Shown: in pieces, positions 42,195-52,065 of the stretch
How positions within the stretch are numbered: the stretch's first letter is position 1
Layout: each line of letters starts with the position of its first letter
Assembly (NCBI GenBank): GCA_040905025.1
Contig: JBBDSJ010000025.1
Location: forward strand, 1 to 54,192
DNA from: JBBDSJ01 sp040905025
GTDB taxonomy: Bacteria > Pseudomonadota > Gammaproteobacteria > Methylohalomonadales > Methylohalomonadaceae
Direction: 5' to 3'
DNA: 54,192 bases
The notes under the pieces: model-generated
Told to the model about the DNA's origin: nothing
Seen by the model: the letters and a program-made list of their open reading frames with translations, nothing else
The model's database searches: none
Program-made: the position numbers and the translations under genes

Positions 42195-44285
42195 CTACTG
42201 CTGTAAATAGTCGAGCAATATGGAGCGCGATGTGTCGAAGTGATTGCTCAAATTCCTGACAAAGACATTCTGCTTTTCATGTAACTCGGTTTCAGCAGCA
42301 AGCTCGATTGCCGCTGCTGCATCTGCCAACTCTATACAGCCGATACTCAACGCACTGCTGCGCAGGGCATGTGCCAGCTGTCTTGTCGCTTCAAGTTCGC
42401 CTGTCTCCAGATGTCTGCCCAGTTTGTTGATGTATTCATCGGCATCATGAATAAATTCCCTGATGAGTTTGTCCATGAATCCGGGCCCTTGTGCCATGGC
42501 CGCCAGCTGTTCCAGTTTAATCATATCGACTGGTGTGCCGGTTTGTGCGGTTTCAGTACCGGTTGCTGCATCCGGCAACGGGATATCATTGTCGGGATTA
42601 CAGAATTTATCGATGATGGCCAGAAGTCTGTACGGCTCAATAGGCTTGGTCAGGTAGATATCGGCACCGGTACGCTCACAGCTGGCAATAGCCTCCGGGG
42701 TTGCGTCAGCTGAAAATACAATCACAGGCAATGTCTGATAGTCCGTTTCTGCACGCAACCGCCGGATCGTCTCGATGCCATCCATTTTCGGCATGTGCAA
42801 ATCCATAATGACGGCATCAAATGATTGCTCATCAAGTTTTTCAAGCAGGGTGTTGCCATTACTGACAACCGCGACATGATGGCCGGCGTTACCAAGCAAC
42901 TCCTGAATGACCTGCTGATTAATATTATTATCTTCCGCAACCAGCAATGTTAACGTTCTCGCCGGTTGATAAATGTCATTACCGCTGGTGTCATGAAGTG
43001 GAGTTTGAAATGCAAACAACAAGGGGTTGTCTGCCGTATCAGCGCTGGTTGGCGTAAATGCCAGCTCAAACCAGAACCGGGTTCCCTGACCAATATTACT
43101 TTCAAGGCCAATACGCCCACCCATCAGTTCAACCAGCTGGCGTGAAATGGATATACCCAGTCCGGTACCACCAAATTTGCGGCTGATCGATTCGTCTGCC
43201 TGGGTGAAGCTCTCAAATATGCGTTCTTTTGCCTCGGCCGCAATACCAATCCCGGTATCAATTACCTCAAACAGCAGCCACTGGCTGGCGTTTACCTTCT
43301 CTGTCCTGGTGACCAGCGGGCTTACCCGGACCTTGATATACCCGGCGAGCGTAAACTTCACAGCATTGGAGACGAGATTAATCAGCACCTGACGTAAATG
43401 GTGCATATCACCATTCAGTCTGTGTGGGACATTACTGTCAATTTCAAGAGTCAGATCCAGGCCACGGTCTTCTGCCTGTTGCCGGAACTGCACTATAATT
43501 GATTCCAGGGCCGCATGCAGATCTAAATCAATATTTTCAATATGGATTTTGCCGGCTTCTATTTTCGAAATATCGAGAATGTCATTGACCAGTTCCAGCA
43601 ATGTATGGGCTGATTCATTGATTGATTTGGCATGGCCTTTCTGCTTCTCAGTTAGTGGCGCACGAATCATCAGATCACTCATGCCAATAATGCCGTTTAT
43701 AGGTGTTCTGATTTCATGGCTCATGCTGGCGAGGAAACCGGATTTTGCTTCGTTGGCTATTTTTGCCTCGAGAACCGCGCTGTTAAGACGGCGCAACAGC
43801 AATGCAACATAGACCGGCAGAATAATCAGGGAAGCGAGCAGACCAATTGCGAGAATCCTGTGCTCGGCCCAGTAAGAAGATGTCATCATCACGATCATGA
43901 ATCCGATGACACTCAACAGGCTGCTTGCATACAGCATTTTCTCACCATGGCGAAATCCATTGCCAAGCGTCAGCCAGAGATAAAACCCGAACAGGGGTGC
44001 GCTAATCTCGCCCAGTGTCGCCATCAGATAAGTAATTGCTGTGACATCAAATAACATGCCGAACATGGCACGGCCTTTTGATGCCTGACTGGAAATCAAT
44101 GCCAATACAAACAGGCCCAGACTGACAGCACCTATCGCTATCAATACCAGTACTAGAGAGCCGCCTGCTTCCGGCGGCAGATTGATATAAAGATAGAGAT
44201 ATAAAACAGCCAGCACAAATAGCCGCAGGAATGCCTGTTCGCGTTCACTTTTGGGATGACCACGCCGGAACAGATGCTTGAGCAT
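42195..44285 (-). CDS. Hybrid sensor histidine kinase / response regulator with Hpt domain, RpfC-like
   Basis: The 696-residue protein has: a short N-terminal segment (RRGHPKSEREQAFLRLF) and five to six membrane helices (about 20-165); a HisKA domain with phospho-His190 (ASMSHEIRTPINGIIG); a HATPase domain (NLVSNAVKF, DTGIGI, FGGTGLGISI; about 285-410); a receiver with phospho-Asp495 (VIMDLHMPKMDG); and a C-terminal Hpt domain with His639 (QLAHALRSSALSIGC). The architecture and N-terminus resemble RpfC, the sensor of diffusible signal factor fatty acids. No rpfF or rpfG lies in the window, so the ligand and output partner are unknown. The gene faces ispF across the stem-loop array. Confidence 0.88.
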   Translation of the reverse strand: MLKHLFRRGHPKSEREQAFLRLFVLAVLYLYLYINLPPEAGGSLVLVLIAIGAVSLGLFVLALISSQASKGRAMFGMLFDVTAITYLMATLGEISAPLFGFYLWLTLGNGFRHGEKMLYASSLLSVIGFMIVMMTSSYWAEHRILAIGLLASLIILPVYVALLLRRLNSAVLEAKIANEAKSGFLASMSHEIRTPINGIIGMSDLMIRAPLTEKQKGHAKSINESAHTLLELVNDILDISKIEAGKIHIENIDLDLHAALESIIVQFRQQAEDRGLDLTLEIDSNVPHRLNGDMHHLRQVLINLVSNAVKFTLAGYIKVRVSPLVTRTEKVNASQWLLFEVIDTGIGIAAEAKERIFESFTQADESISRKFGGTGLGISISRQLVELMGGRIGLESNIGQGTRFWFELAFTPTSADTADNPLLFAFQTPLHDTSGNDIYQPARTLTLLVAEDNNINQQVIQELLGNAGHHVAVVSNGNTLLEKLDEQSFDAVIMDLHMPKMDGIETIRRLRAETDYQTLPVIVFSADATPEAIASCERTGADIYLTKPIEPYRLLAIIDKFCNPDNDIPLPDAATGTETAQTGTPVDMIKLEQLAAMAQGPGFMDKLIREFIHDADEYINKLGRHLETGELEATRQLAHALRSSALSIGCIELADAAAAIELAAETELHEKQNVFVRNLSNHFDTSRSILLDYLQQ

Positions 44286-44298
44286 AACTAAGTCGGCC

Positions 44299-44850
44299 TC
44301 AGTAGCGCCGTTGTTGCCTCAACAAGACATAGGCAGCACCTGTACCACCATCATTGGCGCGCGCCGAACAGAATGCCAGTACATCATCACGCAGTTGCAG
44401 CCAGACATTGAGCTTGTTTTTCAGCACCGGTTTACCATCACGCGAACCCCGGCCCTTGCCATGAATGATTCGCACACAGCGGCGGTTCTGGCGCTGGCTT
44501 CTGGCGAGAAAGTCTGTCAACTCGACCTTGGCAGTGGCGGCCGTCAGGCCATGCAGGTCAAGCTCGGCTTCAACAACAAAATAGCCGCGGCGTAACTGGC
44601 TGAGCAGACGGGTTTGCACACCGGGGCGTCGGTATAAAAGCTCATCACCGACTTCAACATCGGCGATATCCATGCTGCCTTCAGCCATCTCTGCAAGCAC
44701 GGCACGCTCATCATTAAGGGTTTGTTGCGGTATGGCCGGCTTGCGTTTGCGCGGCAATTCGGCATGAATTTTCTTGACCGGGCGAACCTGCCCGACACTG
44801 GCACGAAACAGGGCCTGATCTTCCGGGCTGATTTTTCCTGATCCAGACAT
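44299..44850 (-). CDS. Smr domain protein
   Basis: The 183-residue protein has a basic N-terminal half (VKKIHAELPRKRKPAIPQQ) and a C-terminal Smr domain: AELDLHGLTAATAKVELTDF with the DLHG motif and VRIIHGKGRGSRDGKPVLK with the HGKG motif. Smr domains are nucleases related to the MutS2 C-terminus; bacterial stand-alone members include SmrA/SmrB, the latter cutting mRNA at collided ribosomes. Which subgroup this is cannot be decided. ATG 44850 is preceded by GGAG; a GTG at 44871 is less likely. It ends 13 bp before the histidine kinase start, so the two may be co-transcribed. Confidence 0.88.
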   Translation of the reverse strand: MSGSGKISPEDQALFRASVGQVRPVKKIHAELPRKRKPAIPQQTLNDERAVLAEMAEGSMDIADVEVGDELLYRRPGVQTRLLSQLRRGYFVVEAELDLHGLTAATAKVELTDFLARSQRQNRRCVRIIHGKGRGSRDGKPVLKNKLNVWLQLRDDVLAFCSARANDGGTGAAYVLLRQQRRY

Positions 44851-44947
44851 CTGGCGGCTCCATGTAGACACGTTCAGGCCGGCTCAGGCATATGTGCCAG
44901 CCCGACTCAAAGCACGGAGTGTAGAACAGCTGCAGGGGTTTGTCAGG

Positions 44948-45553
44948 TCAGGCCGGGGACTGGCGCAGTTGCAGAATCAGCCGTTTGGCCGGCGGTAGCC
45001 GCAAAACCAGCAAAACAGCGAGTAAACCGGCGAAGATCAGCGGCATGCGTACATCTGCCTTGACCAGCCAGTAGTAGTGCAACACGCCGAGTATGGTGGC
45101 AGGGTAAATCAGCTGGTGCAGTCGTTGCCAGCGGCCACCGAACCGCCGCATCATCGCTTTCGTGGAAGTCAGCGCCAACGGAATCAGCAATACAAATGCC
45201 GCGATACCGATGGTGATATAAGGCCGTTTCAATACATCCAGCCACATGGCATGCCAGTTAAAGAACTGATCCAGAATGATATAACTGAGGACATGTAAAA
45301 CGGCATAATAAAATGCAAACAGGCCAAGCATGCGCCGGTAACGAATCAGACCATGGTGGCCAGTAAGATGACGCAGCGGCGTGACAGTCAATGTGACTAA
45401 CAGAAAATACAGGGTCCAGTCACCGGTAAACAGCCGAATGGCCTCAATGGGATTGGCGCCGAGATTATCAGTAAACGCCCGGTAAATCAGCACGATAGTC
45501 GGTATCAGACTGGCAATAAAGACAGCCGGTTTCAACAGGGTTTGCGCAGTCAC
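44948..45553 (-). CDS. msrQ: Heme-binding membrane subunit of the MsrPQ methionine sulfoxide reductase system
   Basis: The 201-residue membrane protein has six expected helices and MsrQ (YedZ) phrases: LGANPIEAIRLFTGDWTLYF, TPLRHLTG, RYRRMLGLFAFYYAVLHVLSY (heme-ligating His) and RRFGGRWQRLHQLIYPATIL. It passes electrons from the quinone pool to MsrP in the periplasm. The GTG at 45553, 4 bp after the msrP stop, fits the family start; the open frame reaches 45619, overlapping msrP by 62 bp, so an ATG at 45589 or 45619 cannot be excluded. Confidence 0.9.
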   Translation of the reverse strand: MTAQTLLKPAVFIASLIPTIVLIYRAFTDNLGANPIEAIRLFTGDWTLYFLLVTLTVTPLRHLTGHHGLIRYRRMLGLFAFYYAVLHVLSYIILDQFFNWHAMWLDVLKRPYITIGIAAFVLLIPLALTSTKAMMRRFGGRWQRLHQLIYPATILGVLHYYWLVKADVRMPLIFAGLLAVLLVLRLPPAKRLILQLRQSPA

Positions 45554-45557
45554 TGAA

Positions 45558-46514
45558 TCAATAGTGCCGCTGTAAATCCATGCCGGCATAAAGTCCGGCA
45601 ACCTGTTCGGCATAACCATTGAACGGCAGGGTTTCGCGTTTGAAAAATTCGCCGATGCGGCGTTCGCGGGCCTGGCTCCAGCGCGGATGATTCACATCCG
45701 GGTTGACGTTTGAATAGAAGCCATATTCATTCGGTGCTGAGATATTCCATGCAGTTGCAGGTTGTGTTTCAGTGAACTCAATTTTGACAATTGACTTGAT
45801 GCTCTTGAAACCATACTTCCAGGGCACGACCAGGCGTAACGGTGCGCCGTTCTGATTCGGCAGTAATTCATCATACAAGCCCACCGCCAGGATGGTCAGT
45901 GGATGCATGGCCTCATCAATGCGCAAGCCTTCCGTATATGGCCAGCGCAGAACACTGCGCCGCTGACCGGGCATTTCCTCCGGCCGGTAAACAGTAGTAA
46001 AGGCAACGTACTTTGCTTTTGAATTCGGTTTGAAGCGCTTCAGGACTTCGCCGAGCGGAATACCGATCCACGGGATCACCATCGACCACGCCTCGACACA
46101 ACGCAGCCGGTAGATACGTTCTTCCAGTCCATGCGGTTTAACAAAATCTTCAAGATTATAATCACCGGGATTGTCACATTCGCCGGCAATACTTACGGAC
46201 CAGGGCCATGGCTTGAAGTCCTTGCTGTATCGCGCCGGATCAGATTTGGCCGTGCCAAACTCGTAAAAATTGTTGTACGTCGTTATGTCCTTGTACGGTG
46301 TCAATTCCTCATCCGTGGAAAAATCACTGGCAGCGGTATCATTCAATGGTTTGCCCGGGGCCAGAGTGGCCGCGAGTAAACCGGGGGATGCAGTCAGTAA
46401 TCCACCGGCAATTCCGGCACCGCCAAGGCCTTGCATGAAACGCCGGCGGGCGCGATATACCGGCTCAGGGGTGATCTCGGAGCTGTTGATGGCGGGGATT
46501 TTGAATTTTGGCAT
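45558..46514 (-). CDS. msrP: Periplasmic protein-methionine-sulfoxide reductase catalytic subunit
   Basis: The 318-residue molybdoenzyme repairs oxidised methionine in periplasmic proteins. It carries a Tat signal (RRRFMQGLGGAGIAGG, about residues 24-39), then the sulfite-oxidase-like molybdopterin fold with EFGTAKSDPARYSKDFKPWP, the Mo-binding Cys in RLRCVEAWSMVIPW and PWKYGFKSIKSIVKIEF. ATG 46514 gives the standard MPKFKIP start; the frame reaches back to 46553 without support. It forms an operon with msrQ. Confidence 0.95.
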   Translation of the reverse strand: MPKFKIPAINSSEITPEPVYRARRRFMQGLGGAGIAGGLLTASPGLLAATLAPGKPLNDTAASDFSTDEELTPYKDITTYNNFYEFGTAKSDPARYSKDFKPWPWSVSIAGECDNPGDYNLEDFVKPHGLEERIYRLRCVEAWSMVIPWIGIPLGEVLKRFKPNSKAKYVAFTTVYRPEEMPGQRRSVLRWPYTEGLRIDEAMHPLTILAVGLYDELLPNQNGAPLRLVVPWKYGFKSIKSIVKIEFTETQPATAWNISAPNEYGFYSNVNPDVNHPRWSQARERRIGEFFKRETLPFNGYAEQVAGLYAGMDLQRHY

Positions 46515-46669
46515 TTTCCAGTCCTGTACATGAGTAGTGCAAATCTGACACATTCCGGTGCCGGCTTGATCACGGCAGCAATAATGACATTCAGTGGACT
46601 GTTGGATGCCGTGCCGGGTTCATTTGTTTCAGCTGGCATGAAGATTAAAGTTGCAGAATTGTTGTTGAA

Positions 46670-49600
46670 TCAGCCAATCCAGGCACGTGCATTCTGAAAC
46701 AGTTTTAACCAGGGGCCGGCGCTGGTGTTGCTGTAATCACGCGGCAACCATGAAAACTGCTGGCGCAGAAAAACCCGTTCCGGATGCGGCATCATGATCG
46801 TGACGCGGCCATCGCTGGTTGTGAATCCGGTAACGCCACCGGCTGAACCATTGGGATTTTGCGGATAGGTTTCGGTAGCCTCGCCATGATGATTAACGTA
46901 GCGCAGGGTCTGAACGGCCTCGCCTGTGTCGCCGGGAAAAACGACCCGGCCTTCACCATGTGCGACTGCAATCGGTAAACGGCTGCCCGCCATGCCCTGT
47001 AACAGAATGGACGGTGATTCAAGAATTTCCACCAGACTCAAGCGGGCTTCAAATTGTTCCGAGCGGTTACGCTTGAAATCCGGCCAGTGTTCTGCGCCGG
47101 GGATAAACTCACGCAATTGCGACAACATTTGACAACCATTGCACACACCCAGACCAAACGTATCCTGGCGGGCAAAAAATGCGGCAAACTGATCACGAAC
47201 GCGGGAGTTAAACAATATCGAACCGGCCCAGCCGCCGCCGGCGCCGAGCACGTCACCATAGGAGAAACCGCCGCAGGCTGCCAGTCCGGCGTATGAATCG
47301 AGTGTGACATGGCCACTGGCCAGATCACTCATATGCACATCAAAGCTGTCAAAACCGGCACGTTCAAACGCGGCGGCCATTTCGACCTGACCGTTGACAC
47401 CCTGCTCACGCAGTATCGCGACTTTTGGCCGTTGCTTGAACAGTGGTGCCTGATCCAGTCCGGCTGTATCGAATGCAGCATGTACGTGCAAACCGGGATC
47501 CTGCCAGTCTTGCAGTTGTGTAAATTCCTCGCGTGCACAATCAGGATTGTCGCGCAGTGCCTGCAGGCGATAACTGGTTTCTGTCCAGCAGGCTTGCAAT
47601 GCCGGTAACGATTCACTCAGCAGTGTTTTACCATTGTGTTGAATGGTTAATGTTGTTGTTGTATTGACGCTGCCGAGATTATGAATATGTGCTGCCAGTC
47701 CGTTATCGGCAAACATCTGCTTGATGGCGGCGACATCGTCATCGCGTACCTGAACTACAACGCCAAGCTCTTCATTAAATAATGCCGCCAGCGCATCATC
47801 ACCCAATGCGCTGATATCCAGTTCCAGTCCGGCATGACCGGCGAAAGCCATTTCACAAACAGTCGCAAATAATCCGCCATCACTGCGATCATGATAGGCA
47901 AGCAGGTGGCCACTGTCATTCAGTAACTGGATATCGCGAAACAGTTCCGCCAGCAGCGCAGCATTTTCGATATCCGGGACATCACCACCATTGTCGTTAT
48001 AGACTTGTGCCAGCGCTGATCCGCCCAGCCGGTTGTTGCCAAGTCCAAGATCAATCAGTACTAACCGGGTAGCGTCAATGTCAGTACGCAGCTCCGGTGT
48101 CAGCGTTTGTTGCACATCCGCGACTGGTGCGAATGCAGTAATGATCAATGATAACGGTGCGGTGACACGTTTCTCGGTGTCACCGTCATGCCAGACAGTC
48201 TGCATGGACAATGAATCCTTGCCCACCGGGATTGGCATACCCAAAGACCGGCAGAACTCCGACACAGCCTGCACAGTCGCATAGAGTCTGGAGTCTTCAC
48301 CCGGCGCGCCACAGGCCGCCATCCAGTTGGCTGACAATGCAATATCCTCGATCTGCAGAACACGGGCAGCGCATAAATTGGTCAGTGCTTCGCCAATCGC
48401 CATGCGACCCGAAGCGGGTGCATTGTTAATGGCGAGCGGCGTCCGTTCACCAATGGCCAGCGCCTCACCGGTCAAGGTCGCATAACCACTGGCCGTTACG
48501 GCACAATCAGCTACCGCCACCTGCCATGGTCCGACCATTTGATCCCGCGTGACCAGACCGGACACGGTGCGATCGCCTATCGTGATCAGGAAACGCTTGT
48601 CAGCGACGGCGGGTAATTGCAATACACGCCGGGCGGCGTCGGCCAGATCGATTCCGTCCGTACTGAATGTTGTTACTGGCAATGAAATGGTAGTAACAGT
48701 GCGTTGCATGCGTGGCAGTTTGCCAAGCAAAAACGGCATCGGCAGGTTGACCGGATGATTGTCAAAATGGGCGTCATGAATTTTCAGATCGGCCACGTCA
48801 GTGGCCGTGCCCAGAATGGCAAACGGCGCACGTTCACGTTCACAAAGTTGCCGGAATAATTTTTCCGTGCCCGGTTTCAGCGCGAGCACATAGCGTTCCT
48901 GCGCTTCATTGCACCAGATTTGCAACGGCGACATGCCCGGCTCGGCATTCGGGATTTTACGCAATTGCAGTCGCGCGCCACGCCCGCTGCCGTCGGCCAG
49001 TTCCGGCAGGGCGTTTGATAAACCACCGGCGCCAACGTCATGAATGCTGGCAATCGGGTTGGCATCACCCATACCCCAGCAGCGATCAATGACTTCCTGG
49101 CAACGGCGTTCCATCTCCGGGTTATCACGTTGCACCGAGGCAAAATCAAGCTCGGCGTTGCTTTTGCCGGCCGCCACTGATGAAGCCGCGCCACCGCCAA
49201 GACCAATCAACATGGCCGGGCCACCCAGAACGACGAGCGAACTGTCAGCGGCGATATCCTGTTTATGGACATGGGCATCGCGCACCATGCCATAACCCCC
49301 CGCGATCATGATCGGCTTGTGATAACCGCGCCGCTGTTCATGCGCATCGGTTTGTTCAAAACTGCGGAAGTAACCTGCCAGAGCCGGACGGCCGAACTCA
49401 TTGTTAAACCCGGCCGCACCGATCGGGCCTTCCAGCATGATGGCCAACGCCGGGGCAATACGATCAGGTTTACCGTAAGGCTGTTCCCAGGGTTGCGGAA
49501 AATCAGGTATATGCAGGTTCGAAACCGAGAAACCGGACATACCGGCCTTGGGTTTGGCGCCGCGTCCGGTCGCTGCTTCATCACGGATTTCACCGCCGGC

Positions 49601-50590
49601 ACCAGTGGCGGCACCGGCATGCGGTGCAATCGCTGTCGGATGGTTATGTGTTTCGACCTTCATCAGCATATGCACCGGCTCACGATGATAACGATAGTGG
49701 CCATCGCCATCGGGGAAAAACCGTGTGGCATCGTAGCCGCAACTGACAGCAGCATTGTCACTGTAGGCGGATAACACGCGGCCCGGATGTTCGCTATGCG
49801 TCATGCGAATGTAATCAAACAGCGAATGCTCACGGGCTGCGCCGTCGATTGTCCAGGCGGCATTAAAAATCTTGTGCCGGCAATGTTCCGAATTCACCTG
49901 TGCGAACATCATCAGCTCAACATCGGTCGGGTCACGGCCCAGTTTCGTATAGCCTGTCGCCAGATAATCAATTTCTTCTGTAGACAGCGCCAACCCGAGT
50001 GACTCGTTGGCACTTTGCAATGCGGCCACCGCATTATTGTCCAGTGTAATCACAGCCACCGGCATTGGCGCAGTTGTCTGAAACAGACGTGGCAGGTCGG
50101 CGCGGTCATCGAGTAGTGTTTCAGTCATCCGATCATGTAACAGCGGTTTCAGCAAGTCCATATCAGCTGCTGTTAATGCGGCGGTTGTTGCAATTGTCCA
50201 GGCAATACCACGTTCCAGGCGCAAGACGTTATTCATGCCGCAATTATGAGCGATGTCAGTGGCCTTGCTTGACCAGGGTGACTGGGTGCCAAAACGGGGG
50301 ATGCTGACAAGCTCAATGCCTGTTATGACCGGTGCGGCCGGCATGCTCTCACCGTAATTCAACAATGCGGCAAGCTGGCCGGTTTGCGTCTGTGTGAGGG
50401 TAGTGTTTGTATGCAGTAAATGCAGGAACTGCGCCGACAGCGCAGTGACGCCTGGACATGCCGCCTGTATATCGGCCAACAGTTTCTGTAAGCGGAAATC
50501 CGAGCGCGCGCACGGCCCGTTGAGTATTTGTATCTGGCCTTCGATATGTACAGGCGCACCGCCACTGGCGGTAGAAGAAATGTTATTCAC
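46670..50590 (-). CDS. purL: Phosphoribosylformylglycinamidine synthase (large, single-chain type)
   Basis: The 1306-residue enzyme carries out the fourth step of purine synthesis. It has an N-terminal PurS-like region, a linker, two AIRS-like ATP domains (MMFAQVNSEHCRHKIFNAAW; KVETHNHPTAIAPHAGAATG; VGKDSLSMQT; LLAYHDRSDGGLFATVCEMA) and a glutamine amidotransferase domain with Cys in GLGVCNGCQMLSQL and His/Glu near IMMPHPERVFL. The length matches the E. coli enzyme (1295). The start is GTG. The 155 bp between its stop and msrP contain no gene. Confidence 0.97.
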   Translation of the reverse strand: MNNISSTASGGAPVHIEGQIQILNGPCARSDFRLQKLLADIQAACPGVTALSAQFLHLLHTNTTLTQTQTGQLAALLNYGESMPAAPVITGIELVSIPRFGTQSPWSSKATDIAHNCGMNNVLRLERGIAWTIATTAALTAADMDLLKPLLHDRMTETLLDDRADLPRLFQTTAPMPVAVITLDNNAVAALQSANESLGLALSTEEIDYLATGYTKLGRDPTDVELMMFAQVNSEHCRHKIFNAAWTIDGAAREHSLFDYIRMTHSEHPGRVLSAYSDNAAVSCGYDATRFFPDGDGHYRYHREPVHMLMKVETHNHPTAIAPHAGAATGAGGEIRDEAATGRGAKPKAGMSGFSVSNLHIPDFPQPWEQPYGKPDRIAPALAIMLEGPIGAAGFNNEFGRPALAGYFRSFEQTDAHEQRRGYHKPIMIAGGYGMVRDAHVHKQDIAADSSLVVLGGPAMLIGLGGGAASSVAAGKSNAELDFASVQRDNPEMERRCQEVIDRCWGMGDANPIASIHDVGAGGLSNALPELADGSGRGARLQLRKIPNAEPGMSPLQIWCNEAQERYVLALKPGTEKLFRQLCERERAPFAILGTATDVADLKIHDAHFDNHPVNLPMPFLLGKLPRMQRTVTTISLPVTTFSTDGIDLADAARRVLQLPAVADKRFLITIGDRTVSGLVTRDQMVGPWQVAVADCAVTASGYATLTGEALAIGERTPLAINNAPASGRMAIGEALTNLCAARVLQIEDIALSANWMAACGAPGEDSRLYATVQAVSEFCRSLGMPIPVGKDSLSMQTVWHDGDTEKRVTAPLSLIITAFAPVADVQQTLTPELRTDIDATRLVLIDLGLGNNRLGGSALAQVYNDNGGDVPDIENAALLAELFRDIQLLNDSGHLLAYHDRSDGGLFATVCEMAFAGHAGLELDISALGDDALAALFNEELGVVVQVRDDDVAAIKQMFADNGLAAHIHNLGSVNTTTTLTIQHNGKTLLSESLPALQACWTETSYRLQALRDNPDCAREEFTQLQDWQDPGLHVHAAFDTAGLDQAPLFKQRPKVAILREQGVNGQVEMAAAFERAGFDSFDVHMSDLASGHVTLDSYAGLAACGGFSYGDVLGAGGGWAGSILFNSRVRDQFAAFFARQDTFGLGVCNGCQMLSQLREFIPGAEHWPDFKRNRSEQFEARLSLVEILESPSILLQGMAGSRLPIAVAHGEGRVVFPGDTGEAVQTLRYVNHHGEATETYPQNPNGSAGGVTGFTTSDGRVTIMMPHPERVFLRQQFSWLPRDYSNTSAGPWLKLFQNARAWIG

Positions 50591-50598
50591 TGAGAAAA

Positions 50599-51483
50599 TT
50601 ATTGTATGAGGTCAACTTTGATTGAAATCTGCCGTTGCTCCTGACTTTGCTGATTACCACTACCAAGAATACGACGACTGGAATTTTGTTGTGATTGATC
50701 TGCACCGCCCACGGCCAGCCATTCCCCCAGCCGGCCGGTCACCACGGTATGCACATCCTGTAATTGTACAACAGGCAAGCCGCCATAACCGGATTCCACC
50801 CGGCTGAGTCGCGGCGCGATTTCAACGCTGACCCGATCGCCCTGCAGCCGCGCCAGTGCATAAAAGCCGGAACTGGCATCAACATAGTCGGTTCCATCCT
50901 GCACGATGATTGTGCCATCCGGTCTGACCAGTGTATTCCGGTTCGGGAAGGGCAGGGACTGGCCGGTCTGGATAAAAGCCGGATAACCCTCGGTAGCACG
51001 GACATTATGTGTGTTGTGATCGCGATCACTGCCATAGCGGTTTTCGAATTCATAACCGATACTGGCATTGCTGCCGCCTTGCCGGCGTTCCAGTTCCGCC
51101 CGCAGACGTTCACGAGCACTGTGGCCATTGCCTTCGATGTGGACATTCTCATCACGATAGCGGCCGGTGATCGCATGGTCCTGCTGTTGCCACTGGCCAT
51201 CCACATTCTGGCGTACGCTGATCATCAATTGTTGAGGCGCACGATCCAGACTGTTGAGAATTTGTTTAATCTCGGCAATATTCTGCGGCGTTGATCTGAT
51301 GATCAGTTGATCATTCATGCCGGTAATACTGCCGCCCGGTGCGACCATCGGCTCGAGTGTCGGCAATACATCCTGTAGCAGTTGATGTTGCAATGGAATC
51401 ACTTCAAGTTGCATACGCGAATCTGCCAGCGCCGGATAGAACACAGCCAGATTAACAAACGCTGCAAACAATAATTTTTTCAT
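50599..51483 (-). CDS. Short secretin-domain (NolW-like) exported protein
   Basis: The 294-residue protein has a signal peptide (MKKLLFAAFVNLAVFYPALA) and one secretin N-type domain (LEVIPLQHQLLQDVLPTLEP, GGSITGMNDQLIIRSTPQNI, ILNSLDRAPQQLMISV). A long polar middle with Gln, Arg and Asn follows, and then a beta-rich part (FIQTGQSLPFPN, GFYALARLQGDRVSVEIAP, VVTGRLGEWLAVGG) that resembles a fragment of the secretin C-terminal domain. It is far too short to form a full secretin channel and no pilus or type II secretion genes are near. It starts at ATG 51483; the frame extends upstream but lacks a signal there. The PLD-like gene 10 bp upstream is probably co-transcribed. Confidence 0.7.
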   Translation of the reverse strand: MKKLLFAAFVNLAVFYPALADSRMQLEVIPLQHQLLQDVLPTLEPMVAPGGSITGMNDQLIIRSTPQNIAEIKQILNSLDRAPQQLMISVRQNVDGQWQQQDHAITGRYRDENVHIEGNGHSARERLRAELERRQGGSNASIGYEFENRYGSDRDHNTHNVRATEGYPAFIQTGQSLPFPNRNTLVRPDGTIIVQDGTDYVDASSGFYALARLQGDRVSVEIAPRLSRVESGYGGLPVVQLQDVHTVVTGRLGEWLAVGGADQSQQNSSRRILGSGNQQSQEQRQISIKVDLIQ

Positions 51484-51493
51484 TAGCTGATGG

Positions 51494-52006
51494 CTAGACA
51501 CGTAGCCGGCGCAGATTTGAATCCTGTACAGCAGCCGTCCACATGGTTTCAAAATCTGCAATGAGTGACCGTGCCCGGCGCCGGTCACTGAAATTGGCAC
51601 GACCATCAAACCGATCCCATTGCTGTCGATGAATATAGCCACTGTCATCGGCTGTCAGCATGGATTCGGCATAGTGTTCATGCTGGCGGCCGCCACGGCG
51701 AATATCGATAAAGCTGCTCAGATCACCGGCCAGGCGTAGTATCTGGTGGCCACGCTGGGCGATCTTCTGCGGTTCAAAAACAACTATCCGCACTTTCATG
51801 CGGCGGTTATTGAGGATCATTTGTTTGAAAGCTTCAATAACGTCCGGCACATCATAAATAGCCGGATCCATTTCGCGGCTGGCAATCAACAGCGAACGGC
51901 TCGCCTGTTGCAGCATGCAAATGGTCGCCTGCTGATTGTCCTCACTGCTTTCAAGTTCCAGCACAGAGTCGGTTTCGCCAAGAATCTGGCGCTCGAAATC
52001 AATCAT
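51494..52006 (-). CDS. PLD-like domain protein, unknown function
   Basis: The 170-residue soluble protein (QATICMLQQASRSLLIASRE, DVIEAFKQMILNNRRMKVRI, HYAESMLTADDSGYIHRQQW, FETMWTAAVQDSNLRRL) has the fold rhythm of a single phospholipase-D-like domain, but a clear HKD motif is absent, so catalysis is doubtful. In many gammaproteobacteria a gene of this type follows a GNAT acetyltransferase, as it does here. The ATG at 52006 follows GGGAG; a TTG at 52024 is the other option. Function unknown. Confidence 0.6.
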   Translation of the reverse strand: MIDFERQILGETDSVLELESSEDNQQATICMLQQASRSLLIASREMDPAIYDVPDVIEAFKQMILNNRRMKVRIVVFEPQKIAQRGHQILRLAGDLSSFIDIRRGGRQHEHYAESMLTADDSGYIHRQQWDRFDGRANFSDRRRARSLIADFETMWTAAVQDSNLRRLRV

Positions 52007-52065
52007 GTATGTGCTCCCGGTCAAGCGGCCAGTAGGTGCCGTTCATAATAATTCAGACACAAGAA

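Noticed and set aside
51494..52006. Active phospholipase D
   Set aside because: No clear HKD motif is visible, so only a PLD-like fold is claimed.
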